Positions 38,401 to 52,712 of a DNA stretch of 64,000 bases are shown in pieces. The notes under the pieces are model-generated. The model had not been told where the DNA came from. It did not search any database and saw only the letters and a list, made by a program, of their open reading frames with translations. The translations under genes and the position numbers were made by a program. Origin of the DNA: Tubiluchus corallicola. Its lineage: Eukaryota; Priapulida; Priapulimorpha; Priapulimorphida; Tubiluchidae. The stretch's first letter is position 1. Every line of letters begins with the position of its first letter. Where the stretch lies: the NCBI GenBank assembly GCA_030141605.1, contig JAQGDQ010000108.1:188001-252000 (forward strand), read 5' to 3'.

Positions 38401-41355
38401 ACGAAGATGATGATAACTGTTGCGCGAAAAAGAACAGAAAGAAGAGAAAATTAAACAAGAGGTTGGAAGATGAGCAGGTGGAGTAAAAGACTGATTGCGT
38501 CTAGCAATTTAGCTTTAAAAATTGTTAAAATGTTATGCATTACAAAATAACTCTGTTCTTATAACAAACAAGTTTACGTCAATGCCATAGAATTGCCGAT
38601 GAATTAGTTATAAGAAAATAAATTTACTTTAGTTACAATTTCTGCTAGCAGCTTCCTGGAAGAAAATTTAGATTGATATTTGAAATCCTCTCCAATCGGT
38701 AAGATTTGAAGATCAGACACAAGTAAATTCAAATCTCAGTCTTAGCACCCCTCAAGACCACATCGCCTGTAAAAGGGTTCAGTTGATGTGTAATGTCCTG
38801 AAGATCTTGCAGATCGATGAGACACAGAGATGGAGAGCCTGATGATAAAGCGATAAGGATAAATTCACTTTGGCTGTGTATTCGCTTGTTTCTAGACGAC
38901 GTGAAGTGATTCAGTCGGTAAATTTTGCACAAGTGGATCGCGGATGAATGCAATTTTTACCCGATCGACCATCTTGTCAGGAGAGAGACGATTATTTTAT
39001 GGATTGCTGCAGATTGTTGAAGTTCTCTCTGATTTGCTTTATGAATTTGCGTACGCATGACTCATGAAGACCTTATTTAATTGCTTTGCTATTTTGTGAA
39101 ATACCATTACGCACGTGAATAAACGCAATCTCGTCAAGATATTTGCCTTTTCTTTCACTGCGTATCTTTTTTCATTTGTCTACTACTTTCCTTCCATCCT
39201 TCCTTGCTCCTTTTCTCCTCTCTGCTATTTTTCAGTTACAATTTCAGGATGCAAAGTTTAGATTGTTATTTCAAATTGTTTCAAATGTTTAACCCTTCCC
39301 CTTCCTTCCTTGCTTTTTCCCTACTTTTCTCCTCTTTCCCTTCTGACTTTTGTTACTTTGTATTTTTTTATTTATTCACTATTTGTGTTCGTATATTACG
39401 TTAGTTAACGATTGTTTGATTCTAATTCCTGCTCGAATATTTTCTGAAAGGCTCCGAAACTCATAATCTCGCAAAACATTTTAAAAAACAGTTTTTGAAC
39501 TTATTTGCAGTTAACCAGTTGCTACATAGATGGTGTCATGTCTCCCCAAAGCAGTATGTGGTGGCTTCAACGACCCGGACAACTGACGGGCAGGTTTCAC
39601 GGTCGAAATAACTGCATTTACGGTGACGTGCGCCCGGGATTTACATTTCAATAACACGAAGCCAGGAAAGTTAATGCGTTTTCGCCTTGCATTACACAAT
39701 GGGAGGATACGCATCTAGTAGAAGATCTACTGATAGCGGCCGTACCAACCCTTTCAACTTAACGCATGATCTGCCCTTGCATCGCAAAGATTCAGCTGCA
39801 TAAACCCATTACTAAAATCTGCTAAACTATTTTCTTAACAGCAAGAGAGACTGCAGATTTATCCTGCCACGCTTTATAACATAAAGTAGTTTCTATCATA
39901 GATCTGCCCATCCATATTCTATTCCTAACTGTTCCCTATGCTCCATTCTAGGACATTATCCGACTTGCTATCATTTAAAGCACCCAATCCCTTGGCGTTT
40001 CGCGCAGCAATTTAAGTTAGCTAAAAATTTTACCCGTCAATTCGAACTTTGGGCGCTCTGTGAACGTAGGCTATAATCCAACGTGAACAATAATAAAACA
40101 TTTGTCATTCATGGGTGCCGTTTACATGCTGTCCTTTAAAAACTGAAAAACTATTGGTTGTGAAAAAACTGTCGGAGAAGATTCAAGCTAAAGAAAAAAA
40201 TCTCCGCCAATTCTGTGACCCGGGGTGACGAGTCATGTGTGAACATAAATATCCCAACCTGTGAGTTCGTGGCCCTTTGCGTTAGCGAGTTGTTAGTTAA
40301 AGATTTTTATTATGTTCACAACGATATGAACGACGATGTCGACAACAACGACGCGTGACACAACTGACCATTTGGGGCTTCATTCTTGAAATGAGTCCAA
40401 TAAAAATTTAATAAAGATTTTTTAGTGATAAATTTTCTGTAATGCTTCAACTAAATTATCACCATTAAAACTAAAGCGGGAATCACTGTGACTGCATCAT
40501 TGTTCTCCACTTCTCACCAGCTAATACGGCGACGCCTAAAAATTTACTCATTGGTTGGTTTTTTATGGCTTAGATGTGAATTCGGAAAAATTTATGTCTT
40601 CGTTTATTTCAGATTTAAAACGTGATTCGTGTCGCTAGTTTTTGTTCGAGGCTATTTGGCCAATGATTGCGCCTCCATTTTGAAATATCTACAATAGTTT
40701 AGATTACTTGTTAGCTTCACCACATCCATACATGATCATTCTATCAATGTGGTAATTTCAAAGTTGTCTAAATCTGCAGCACAAAAATCATTTCCGTGTG
40801 AACATACATATACAGATGAAGACTATTATTGCTGCCCAGTAGTGCAAAAACATATTTTTCTATTAAATACAAATGAAATAATGAATTTCCGACATGATTA
40901 CGCATTTGCTTAATCGAAAAACTTGAATCATTTGCTGAATGGATAATTTCGTAATAGATAAAATTTGTCCAATTTGAAATGGCATTGTGCGAGATTAGGG
41001 AACCCATTAGAAGAGACGCCACCTGCATTGCTTGCCTAGTGGGGACGCTATTCGCTCTATAAGTAAATGATAGGATATCTATTATGTATTGACTACTGTA
41101 GCGTCTTTGATAAGAGAATTCATTTGTGAGCAATGCTCTGAATTAAGATAGTGTTAAAGATTACATCACTCAATTTTGTCTTGAGATATACAAAATGTCT
41201 AGTTCATCGTGCAAAAAATTATAATTATAAGATTCTGTCAACTTTTAAATAAATTGATGCAAAAATTTATTTCTTTTTTGACGTAATTCAGTTACTGAAG
41301 CACAACATGCTTCTGCAGCTTATAATACCTGCGATAACTGATGCTAGACAAATAA

Positions 41356-41356
<1 letters not shown>
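38401..41356. other. Gene-free stretch
   Basis: Nothing recognised. A pyrimidine-rich patch lies at about 39140-39380. Open frames are short and without motifs. Confidence 0.5.

Positions 41357-41395
<39 letters not shown>
41357..41395. repeat. (TA)n microsatellite
   Basis: About 19 uninterrupted TA units. Confidence 0.95.
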
Positions 41396-41397
<2 letters not shown>

Positions 41398-43796
41398 TAA
41401 ATACACTACAATAGCAATTAATAAATGCAAATATATATAGCATATTTAGAAACTACTGCCTGGTCTTGACATGCTTAAATTGTGTTTATCTTTGTCTGGT
41501 GGAAAAATAAGTTTTCCTTTGTTTTTATTTTGTTTAGTATTGGTGTATATTCTGAGATTGGATGTAGCTATCTGACAGCCTATACCTCGTACCTTGAATG
41601 TCTTTGACATTTATTCTACTTTCCTGGCGAATATTCATAATTAGCCTTACTCAAATATTTCGAAATCATGTAGTATTGGTGCATAATATTGATCGGTATT
41701 GAATTATGGGTATATTTACTTTTCTGTACCCGGCTGCAAGTGCTTCAGCACAAGGTTTTCACTGTATTTTTAAGATAATACAATCAATTGAAACATTTGC
41801 GTTAAGGGTTTATATAATTCATACAGATTGCCATGTGTAATAATTACTTAATTAATAAAACAACATGTTTCATTTGCCACTCTCAGCTGGACTCATTTTT
41901 TGCCATTCATAAGAAGCCGTGCGCATTCAACTACCTGTGTGAGACGATGTACAGGGCGTGTCCAGTAGAAAAGAGCGAAAACTGCATTACAAAATTAATC
42001 ACTAATTGACACTATCGTCATAGTAAAGGCATATAAAATGTCTTTATACGTTTAGCTGTTTAATTTGTTTGATGAAATGTGTAATCTTCGCGGTTTAGTG
42101 TCGATATGTAATTGTGGATCTGATCCTCAAAAATTAAAACAACAAGCAATCAGCTGGATTAATGTGCCCATGAATGCACACTGTATAACGCCATTGATGA
42201 GGCCTTTGTACTTCACAAAAAACTGCTGCACTAAATAACCTAATTGTTGTTTAGATTTTAATTCATTAAAATGCAGTTTAAAGTGACTAATAGTTACAAT
42301 AATCGTTAAATAATTTTACTAGCTGATTTATTTAAGTGCACGAGCACGCTGCATAAGTAGAAAGAAAGGGGAGAGACACAGGCCGAGAGAAACTGGAAGA
42401 AACACTCAGAGAGACAGGGATCAAGAAAGAAAGGGACGAAAAAATAAAAAGATGAATGGCTGTTGGCTGAATGGATAGGCGGACCGACAGACGAACAAAC
42501 GATTAAGAAAATTACATTACAAGCTCAAAGCTAAAATAATTTGTGCTCCGTTAGTGTTGTCTGACATACGAGAATTCCATAACTAAATGTTTTTATACCC
42601 ATCTTTCTAAATAAAACACTGGTAATATGTTTTACTTGCAGGTGATTGGATGACTACGATGTTAGATTTGCCAGTCAATACCGAAATCCATTTCTGTTTT
42701 ATGTTTAAATTACTTTGTTTAAACACAATAAACGTTTTTTTTAAACCGTCAACAGTTAATTTGAATTTGAAATAGACAATCTTCTGCATTTTCATACCGA
42801 AAAATGAGCGAACATATAATTTAATATTGCCCAACAAGTAGATATAATACTGTAAACAAAGTTTAGATACAATAACTCAACATACACAGACGAAATCAGG
42901 TCGATGAAGAAACCACTATTCTCATCACTAATGAAAAATCTTGATGTGACCTGGAATCCCTACTTCCTTGCCTTTTGTTTGCTGTACGGTTTTCATTGCA
43001 TATCCGACATTATGTAATTACAGAAAATAATAATTATTCGATTTCTTCTAGCGTTGCCGATTGTGCCCAGGGGTGAGGATTACATTCGCTCGCCTCGTAT
43101 CAAATTTGCTTATTGCTCAATAAACTAGACGGAGTCGCTTGCCAAAGTTTCTTAATCTCTTACTAGGCATGTCGTGCCTCACAGGCAGAAAACTCTATTT
43201 GCTGGGATACAATTTTAATAAAAATGACGATGATTATTGTAAAAACAGGAGTTTCTTTTCTGCAATTGCGTAATAACTACCGTAAAGACTCATGGATGCA
43301 GAACAATTGCTGCGGGGCGATTTAGTTAAAAATTTTACATTCTGATATCTACGGAGAACTTCGCCGCAATAATGACTGATAAATCGCTTGATGGTTTTTA
43401 GTAACATAATAGTGATGAATTTACTTGTACAGAATTTTCAGGTCTCTTTTCTTGTAATACGTTGCACAATAACACGCCCTCGGCCCAACGAAAATTATTA
43501 CGAGGTGAGGTCAAATACAGGATGTTAATTATAAGAACCTGAGTGAAAAAATTTAAGGATTAGCAGAAAAAAAACCAATAGCAAAAAGTGAAGAGCTCAC
43601 GAACGTGTGTGAACGTATCATTTTCGTTTTTTATTCCTAAAACAAACTATATTGAGGCATCAATGCACATTTTTCATCAGAATCTTTGTTGTAATTTTCT
43701 AATAAATCAATGGAACATGCAGCATGTGACTCGTTAATTCAAATTTATACAGTAAAAAATGGAGCAAATACAAGGTATATGTAACTACTTAGCAGC
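41396..43796. other. Gene-free stretch
   Basis: No gene or element recognised. A purine-rich patch at about 42360-42450 is low complexity. Confidence 0.5.
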
Positions 43797-43970
43797 GAAT
43801 GAATGAATGAATGAATGTTTATTTCAGAATTTCTTCTACATAACAACTATAATATACAGAATATACAGCACTATATAAACTAAAAATTAACAAAACAGAG
43901 TATAGTACATGCGTAATCACACATAATATCCCAGATTCATTTACATTTACATTACATACAATACAATATC
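43797..43970 (-). mobile_element. Possible LINE/SINE 3' tail with AATG repeats
   Basis: GAAT repeats (43797-43817) join TTTATTTCAGAA. Read on the minus strand this is AT-rich 3'-UTR-like sequence, then TTCTGAAATAAA, then CATT repeats. It is the same architecture as 21745-21900 (CTGAAATAAA followed by a tetranucleotide repeat). That fits the 3' end of a non-LTR retrotransposon or its SINE. No coding remnant was recognised upstream on that strand. Confidence 0.4.
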
Positions 43971-46900
43971 AGCTATCAATTTGTTCTATTTACATAGGTG
44001 TTGTCACGCTGCTGAATAGATTCTACATTTACTATTACTTACACCATTATATTCCAAATATTGCGGCTCTTGGGAAGTCTGTCTTTTAATGAATAAACTC
44101 ATTTCCGACGCGTTTAAAGTACTTTTAAACGCTACATTGTGATACGATATTAAAGACTAGGTTCATTGCATTGTAAGTAAACTTGCACATGCGCTCAAGT
44201 AAGATGGAAATACGTATAACAAGGGAATAACTGTTAATTTGAAACGATTTTCAACAAAAACTTCTGGATAACACACTCCTTCCACAAACTAACTGCGGAT
44301 GCGAGAAATTGCCAGCCAAATCTATTTCGCAGATGAGCTTTATTCTCCCTCAATTACCAGCCAGTAAATATGCTGAACGTTCCCAAAAAGATGGAAAACG
44401 TTTTCCCGAGTTTCAATTATGCTCTATTTTAGACGCAATTTCAAGCTTGTCAGTTGAACTCAGGCGCAGGCCCGTCAGCGGGTAGAAATACTGTTTAAAA
44501 TACGCAGAATACGCGTTAATAAAAATTTTATTATTGCATCACGTGGCAAAACATTATAAAAACTGTTAAGAAGTACTTCATTTTTCAAATTACTTTCTTA
44601 GTTGTTGCTGTTGCAAGATGCCATTTTGCTTTATTATCTACATAGGCTATACAGATTTTGCAGCTTGACTAAACGCACGGGCCAGGTCATTAAGTTGATG
44701 GTTGTGGTAGGACCGCAACTACGGTGTTTATTAAGTAGAATCTCCTAAGACAAGGATCTAGACCAGCAGCGGCATTTTAGCTACATTTTGGTGCATCTTC
44801 TGTTGACCAGATAAGATAACCCTTATTTAATTTCGTACGTTTTAGTAATTTCGCCTGTTAAAGCAAAACCGAGCCCAGTCTTAAACTGTAGCTCAAAACA
44901 ACCTACTCTTTAAAATATTGAAAGGAAACATACTATTTTTTCCAAAATAACTTACGTGAAATAATTATTAACACGCAAAGACAATTTCACGTTCGCGCCA
45001 CTAGTTCTTCGCATTTCGCCATTCGCTAGTTAGACGGGCACTAGCGCCTGCATTCCGAAAACGCATTGCACAGGAAACAGTTGCTGTACCTCTCAGTTCA
45101 CATGTGTTAGTTTGTGATGAACTACACACGTTCTACAGCTCATGCGTGAGCACAGCGGTAAATTTGAAATTTGAATTTTTATCTTAAAACTTGTCTAGTT
45201 TTAGTACAACACACTGACTATCTTTTACAGTAATACAGTATCTCAATTTTCGTTTCCGCAAACACGTGTAACATGCTCGTGGAATATTTTTGCTGTTGAA
45301 AATCATGTTAGTTTGTGATGTCAACAACAGTTGGGCTCGCCCGCCGTTAATTAAGTTTTTAATCTATATTTTATTATCAGAAACGTTTTAGTAGTATTAA
45401 TTGTGTTAAAATGTAAACGTTTTATCGGACTTGAAGAAGGGGTTGTATATGAAAAATCATCCTGTCTTCTTTTAAGAATTGCTAAGTATTCTTGAAATTA
45501 GGACTGTTCATTGTGTGAACTGCGTTGGTTTGGTACCCTGAAACCTCGTGAAGCCTTATGGTTAAGTTCGCTTGCTTTGAAATGCGTCACGCGCTAAATA
45601 AATTGGCGCAAACTGATTGAACACGAAGAAAACGGTTCCATCAGCAATCATGTTCGGCTTATTTCCACTTCGCTACACATGTACACAGTATTATATCAAT
45701 TTGTGACAAACGACTGAATAATAGACACAGCTCACTAATTATTACACGCTGCGAGAATGTTCTTCCGATGAAAGGCGACTAATCGAAGGCTATGCTCCTC
45801 GCGATTCATATCAGCACTAGTATATCGTGACTGCGTATTAGTAAACGGAAGATACCCGTGAAAGCGCTGATATAACCTTTGCCTCGCCGCACGAGATGCA
45901 ACAATAGTTTCTTACAAATAGGCAGTGATCATAAATCTGAGTATTAGACCGTCAGACAAAGGATGAGCGAGTGCACATTCAATACGGCGGCCATTACAGG
46001 CAATAGTCGCAATCATTTTATTACAACGTTAACCAAAGCTATTAGCAAATTATCTCCATCAGTTCCAGTAGTCACTGTGGTAGAAATGATTCGAGGGTAA
46101 GCATTTGACTTATGAGTGCAGACTGTAGTGTTTTACCAAAACCACTCGCCACTGTCATTCAATACTTTCGAGGTACTCTGTGCCACAAAAGAGAGGCATG
46201 GCAAATATAATTTGTCATTGTCGTAGTATAAAATATTGGCGGGGCACAGAACTTCATTTCTAAATTGAAATAACTAGCGCAGACATCCAAGCTTGAAGAC
46301 ATATGTTAACGTTACATTATAATCCAGTAACCAAAGTGTCACTCCGGTTGTCCAGCTGAAACGCATTCATATTGTAAATAACGTGTTAGGAAGCTACGGC
46401 AATTAGATTTTTTTCTTTTCTATTTCATTTTTTTCTTTTTACACACATATTTTTATTTAAATTTTGCACTTGTGAAAAGTTTGGTGTTGCCGCCGGACCA
46501 GTTGCATGTACCATTACAGGAAATTCCAGACGTGTATGAACATACCCTTAGAGAATACTGACAAAAATAATGTACATAGAAATTGTTGTTTTGCTTGCCT
46601 ATTTCTCACATCGACCCAATTAGCAACATGTTTTAAAGACGACCTTTAAGTTGTCAAAATAACTAAAACTTAATTGTAATTTTTTATTCAGTTGGGAACG
46701 CTGCAAACAATAATCTAGCATTCAACGGCAGCCGACGTCGCTACTAATATCAAATGGTCGTGGCGGTACCAAACTGAGACGCTTGGAAAGAGCTGTTTTA
46801 GCCACGTTCGGATCGTGCCCCATTTAAATGGTAGGTAAAGCAGCTCAGAAGCAGTTTCATTAGCTTCTTATCAACTTACTAAACAGGCTCTACTATAATT

Positions 46901-47640
46901 AACTTTCATAACTAGACACACCGTGAGCACTCGGCTACATCCACCCATTGCACAAATATAAAAAATATTCTAAGCATTGTTATAACAAGTTTAAATTTTT
47001 TTGTACGCCATACCAAGTTAGGAATGTCCACCATACCGTTTTTTGTAATTTTACACATATTATGATCACAAGTGATAAACAATACGATACAGTTAGAAAT
47101 TGTTATTGTTATCTTAGGCATTTTCGTTGAGCTGTTTCACATTTAGTGACCCATTGCTAGAACTGCCACATTGTGCACAACTCCACTTCATAGCTGTTAC
47201 ACAACAAAGGCCGTACATAATCTCCCCATTAATATTTCGCCTTGCAAGACTACTTAATCAACCAACGAATATTGAATAACTGCGGATAAGAAGATGTTAT
47301 TTAGTCGGTCTATTGTTAGCTCGCAGAAGAAGATGCAGGAGACATGGTGATGCTGTCATGTAATAATGCCACTAATTGCGATGATTTACTGCACGTGGCG
47401 TTGATACACTGATAATAGATGGACTTTTCTCTTCAGAAGAACGACTTTGTTTCGTAGAGCGATTAACTTATTTTGAAACATAAACAAATTATGCGTTGCA
47501 AATCCGTACAGAATCTGGTAATAATCTGTTGTTAGTGTAGTTGACGATGCATTATAATTGTAAAAACAACTGTCAAAACGTATGACATTCAGTTAAGCTA
47601 AGAACGTGATTTAACGTGTAATTTTCTTATGCGATTAAAG
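43971..47640. other. Gene-free stretch
   Basis: No exon is recognised. Patches at about 45740-46110 and 46720-46880 have mixed composition and could be regulatory. The 15-mer TGTTAGTTTGTGATG occurs near 45105 and again near 45306. Confidence 0.45.
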
Positions 47641-47644
47641 TTTT

Positions 47645-47782
47645 GCTAAATGAGTTTGAGTTACAGATATATATATATTTGTGTGTGTATATATATATAT
47701 TATATTCATATAAGCATATATTCATTTAGCATAACTTTATATATATACATATATATATATATGTAACTCAAACTCATTTAGC
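47645..47782. repeat. Inverted repeat enclosing AT/GT microsatellites
   Basis: GCTAAATGAGTTTGAGTTAC (47645-47664) recurs as its exact reverse complement at 47763-47782. The 98 bp between are TA and GT repeats. A third partial copy (TTCATTTAGCATAACTTTATATA, broken here as TTCATTTAGC at 47721 plus ATAACTTTATATA) matches the sequence at 47774 onward in direct orientation. The whole could fold into a long hairpin. Confidence 0.85.
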
Positions 47783-47855
47783 ATAACTTTATATATATAT
47801 ATATGTGTGTGTGTGCAATATATATAATTATATATAATATATATTTATACAATAT

Positions 47856-47893
<38 letters not shown>

Positions 47894-47935
47894 ACGGTAC
47901 ATACACATACACGCACGCACGCACACACACAAACT
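47783..47935. repeat. AT, TG and CA microsatellite cluster
   Basis: TA runs, then about 14 TG units (about 47857-47886), then CGCGCG and a short CACACG region. The frame that starts with poly-Cys-Val is an artefact. Confidence 0.9.
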
Positions 47936-49536
47936 TCCCTCTAGCTTGTTACTATCATCCTGTATAAAATGGAATACTAGCCCATTTTGTAGGACTTGCG
48001 TAAGTACTGAATTACTGCTAAAACATGTTTTGCCTGTAACATATTCCGAAGTTCTGCTTCAAAATACGTTTTTTATTACGAACAATAACTCACAAATCGA
48101 TTTTGAAGACGCTGGACACACATTCTTAACAAACGCTGAAACTGTTGCCTAATAGGAAGCTGCATTGTATGTGGCGTATATTTTAATCCTAATATGTTTA
48201 TGCACAAACAATCCAAGTAGTGCCAACCTCTTACCAAGTTCTTACTATTTAAATGAGAAAGGCCTGCCTCGCGTTAGCAATGTTATTTTATGTAGATATT
48301 ATAAAGGGGTCACCACAGTCTGTCCCTGACATTGTATTTTTATATATTGTGCGTTGTACTCTCAGATCAGTTTCACTCATGTCTTTGCTGAACATTTTCA
48401 TGTGACCAACCTTAAAACGACCATGCTTTGTATTAACAGATGAGATTTACTCAGGCATTCATAAGTTATCGTTTAACCAGCCCATATTCTTTATTTTCGT
48501 CCCATTAATTATTCTACTCTGGTTCCAAAAGATTCTTCTTACTAACTAGGCTGAATTACTTTTCGGTGGCGGGGCGGCCATGTTCTTTCTGTTTTGAGAA
48601 CAAACTAATGCCACCGGGGCTGTTTTCTTTTAATTATTCCTTGCCGTGGTGTATTTTTCACTGGCGGAAAACTTAAAGCTCAGTGATGGGGAACCAAGTA
48701 CGAACCCCAGACCACCTGTCGAGTTAATACACTAATGTTACTGGGCCTGTTAATGTACACGTGATCTTACTACGGCCTATAAATAAAACGAAAGAATCCT
48801 GTTGAAATGTACGCAAAAAAACAATAACGAAAACAAGTTTTCATATAGGATAGGTTGTTCTTTTTAGATGAAAATGGTCCCTGCTGATTTTCAGCGCCAA
48901 AAGTACAAATAAAGGATAATTAAACTGCAGAAATCACTGGTACTGTGCAAGCTACTGGTTTCAAACATTTTACGGTTCAAAGTACTGAACATAAGTATAA
49001 CTTTTAAACGCACGAAACAACAGTCTATTATGAACATTTATTTTACAAAATCTACATAATTTAAACAGCTCTTTTGTTTAATTTTACTCAATTTAAGAAG
49101 ATTAGTTTCTACTGTAAAAATTGTCAATTTGATCACTGTAACAGCAAAACTGCGCTTAATTCTATTTTAAATTTGAGTAACTCATGTATGCAAACGCACT
49201 GAAAAATTTCTGAAGATACCCATAAAAAGGAAAAAGGTTTAGAAAGATTTTCACTGACTGCTATTTATTAACAAGCAACTATGTAAAACGGCCCTATGAT
49301 GTTCAGTAATCAAGTGCGTGAATGAAGCAATGGCTTATGTCAGGCAATCATCGGCGTCAATTCAATCAACAGTTTTTTGAATAAACACTAACGACGGGCG
49401 ATAAAGTTATAGCTAGCATGTTGATGAGGTTGTCAGAGGTAATTAGGGTTTAACACTTGACTCGCATGTAATTTACATTGTTCATATATACATGCAGCCT
49501 TTAACTACAGGCTGGGATTGTGGTAGAGCAGAAGTG
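47936..49536. other. Gene-free stretch
   Basis: No gene or clear element recognised in this 1.6 kb. Confidence 0.5.
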
Positions 49537-49539
49537 TCA

Positions 49540-49950
49540 TTTTAGATTATTTTCTTTTTTCCTTCTCTTTTTTTATGTTCTGTTTTTTCCCTCCCTTCAT
49601 TTTTTTCTCTGTTCCTGCGTTTTTCTTGACTGCGTTACCCTTTTTCTTTTGACGCTTTCTTCCATCCGTCCTTCTTACTTGATTCTTCCTTACTACCGTT
49701 TCTTCCTCCGTCCATCTTTGCTTCATTCATTCACTCCCGTTCCTTTCTTCATTCCCCCTTCCTTTTTCCTTCAGTTTTCGTTTTTTTCTTCTTTTCTCCC
49801 TTCTTTCCTTTCTTCTACTTTCTTTTTTCTTCTTTTTTTCCTTCATTTCTGTCTGCCTTTATTAGTTGTTCGTTCTTCGTCATTCTCGCTCGCTGCTTTT
49901 TTATTCTTTCCCTTTGCTCCTTTTTTTGTTTCTTCACTCTTTCTTTCCTT
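49540..49950. repeat. Long polypyrimidine tract
   Basis: About 400 bp in which the + strand is overwhelmingly T and C (TTCCTTTT, CTTCTTTT, TCCTTC words) with only scattered purines. The Phe/Ser/Leu-rich frame over it is compositional. It ends in a TA run at about 49955-49980. Confidence 0.85.
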
Positions 49951-52315
49951 TAATATACATATATATATTATATATATATAAGATAAAAAACACAAAGAAA
50001 GACGAAGGAATAGAGGAGTATTATATATATATAATGTTGTTCATCCCATTTTGTTTGCTCCTAAATGTACATCTCCAAGCCTGTAATCACTATTATCCTT
50101 CGCTGTGGTGAACGCCTTCATTTCTGTCAGGAAGCTGACACGTTCTCAACTCGCCTTACCAATTAGAACAACTCACTTGCTCTAATCATCTAATCAACTT
50201 CTCTGCTGCTGCAGAAACATTTACAAACTAACCAACAGTGTATTACCTGCCTATTAACTTTCCAAGTGCATTACCCATCCATCATTAATAGTCTCGTCAT
50301 CATCGCATCTCTGTGCCATGGTAAGAGATAAATAGGATGAGTCTATTTAATAGATACTGTTGAGCAACACATTATCTATGTGAGTATTTTAAATAAAGAA
50401 ACCATCTAAAAGATGTTTTTTACCTCGCATTATGTTGTAGTTACAGTTGTTACGGGCCATTTGGTATAGCGCTATTAATTTATGATCTTGACTTGTAGCT
50501 GGCAAGAAACTAGAGCGCGGAAATTACATTTGGTAGAAGGAAAGGAACGAGAAAAAAGCAGGAACTTCTAGTCTGTTACTTTGTTCTACAGTCAAGGCTT
50601 GTTTGTCGATTCATTCCTCTGTGGGACTGTATGCTAGATGCAGACTGCATATTAGGTATACAAAATATATGATGCTAGTCGTTTGTTATTAGGATAGGCT
50701 TAGAAATACTAACAAGAAATGCATCAACAAAAAATCAACGTATAAATAAATAAAATAATAAAATAAACAAACAAACAACTGTATAAATAAAAAAAGATAA
50801 ACATTTGTTTGACTACAGTTAAAACAGAGATGGAAAGAAAGATTAACCAAAAACATAAGCTAAGCAAATCATTTTAATTTCTGGAACTACCGTAGATAAA
50901 ACAAAATATCATTTTATGACATAACATATCTTTTACGATAATGATAGATAGAAAAGAGTTTTAAACGGATTACTTACAGCATATTAAAACTCCGCAAGAG
51001 CAAGACCGAGTTGTTTCACTTTTCACAACACTCAGTAATAAATACTCAAGATTTTTTTCTATACTGCTGCTCAATTATTGTACATATATGTTCACAACGA
51101 ATAATTAAAAACACGTACAACGATTTGTGAACAAAACAATATCAATGTAATGTATCATAACCCAATGGCACACAGACGAAATGTTTACTATGAACGTAAT
51201 AATATTCTTAGATTAGGACTACTTCAAGTCAAGCTTTTAATTTGGTACACACATGCATACATAATGTGTTTTGTGTTTCATTACAACAAACATAATTTTC
51301 CAGCATGCACCTATTTTTAAATTTGCAGTAAATCTTAGTTTGTTAATGAGCTGTTGTTCTGAAGACAGTTATTGTATTTTTCAGTTGTTTAGCATATTAG
51401 CACTTGTTTACAATTGTAACTTGTCCAGCAGATTACGTGATGATGAGAGAGGAGGATCAAGCAAAATTTTTATTCTAGTCAACTTTTCATGGCTTTGCTG
51501 TAATACCAGTAGCACTAATGAGAGTTGTTAGAAACTGAACAAGTACAATTAGATTTACTCTTTCCTGTCAGATAACTTGCCAAAATGTCTAGGTATGTAG
51601 ATGCTAATGAGATGCGATTTAAATATGCGACAAATTCTGCACATGTCATGCTCTTTTTGAACGAAGGAGATTATGCGCCCGGATATATGCTGAAAGAAAA
51701 TGAGCATTTGCTAGAGACTGGAAACAGAAAAATTGACAGTTTATTAAAAAACGAAACTGTTAATTGACAGAAAGACATTATAAAACACAAACGACGAAGT
51801 AGCAGAAAATTAAGTGGTTACACAATTAGCTCATTAGATGGTAGCTATAAACTTAGCACTAGAAAATTATGGCTAATGATAAATTTGTTAAAGGAAAAAT
51901 GTGATGCAAATCAGGATATGAAGCTAAAACTTAATACATAAGAGCACTTGCTTTGCCACTTGAGATTTTCATCGATTGTAATGGAGTACTTACCATCAAT
52001 TATTATGTTATCACCAAGCTAATTATCTTATTAATTAAGTAATTATTAAGTCCGTTGATCCCCGTCTATTGGCAAGGTTCCAAGGGATATTGACAGATTG
52101 TGTGTTACAAGCGGAGTGGAGCCACTCAGGTAGCAGAGTAAGTGCACTAGGTCTGAGGTTCGATATACCCAACCTTCACCAGTTTGTATTGTCTTCTACC
52201 TTTAAAAAACTGGCAGTTAAGTTAATTGATAATCATTATAAGATATCAGCCTTATTACTACGTACATGTATCTGTTATTAAAAAGACAGAAATCTGGAAG
52301 AAAGAAAGATGAACC
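49951..52315. other. Gene-free stretch
   Basis: No gene recognised. An A-rich run with AAATAAAC words lies at about 50735-50805. The frame 51585-51767 has ordinary composition but no motif I recognise. Confidence 0.45.
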
Positions 52316-52322
52316 AAAGAAA

Positions 52323-52357
<35 letters not shown>

Positions 52358-52358
52358 G
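52316..52358. repeat. (GAAA)n microsatellite
   Basis: About nine GAAA units, slightly interrupted at the start. Confidence 0.93.
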
Positions 52359-52447
52359 AGAAAAATGTATGGAAGAAACACAAAAAAACGAACAGAAAAA
52401 CAGAAGAGAAAAGAAGAGAGTTGATAATTATGATGTTGATATTAGAT

Positions 52448-52489
<42 letters not shown>

Positions 52490-52610
52490 GTAATGACAAT
52501 TTGATAATAACACCGTATGATGATAAAGGTAATGGTGGTGACGATGGCAATGACGGCAGCAATGATGATGACGATGACGATGATCATGATAATAATGATG
52601 ATAATGATGG

Positions 52611-52699
<89 letters not shown>

Positions 52700-52712
52700 G
52701 TTACGATGATAA
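52448..52712. repeat. (GAT)n compound microsatellite
   Basis: A first GAT run at 52448-52488, a degenerate middle with GAC and AAT variants, then a near-pure run at about 52609-52699. The poly-Asp, poly-Met and poly-Ile frames are artefacts. Confidence 0.96.

Noticed and set aside
48660-48715. GGGGTTCGTACTTGG-like B-box on the minus strand
   Set aside because: A poor match to the consensus, with no partner box or tail repeat.
49520-49981. 153-residue Phe/Ser/Leu-rich frame that could be read as a membrane protein
   Set aside because: The hydrophobicity comes from a pyrimidine-only tract. There is no codon structure beyond composition.
52130-52168. A-box/B-box-like words (GTAGCAGAGT, GGTTCGATATA)
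   Set aside because: They are only about 27 bp apart and no cloverleaf can be drawn.
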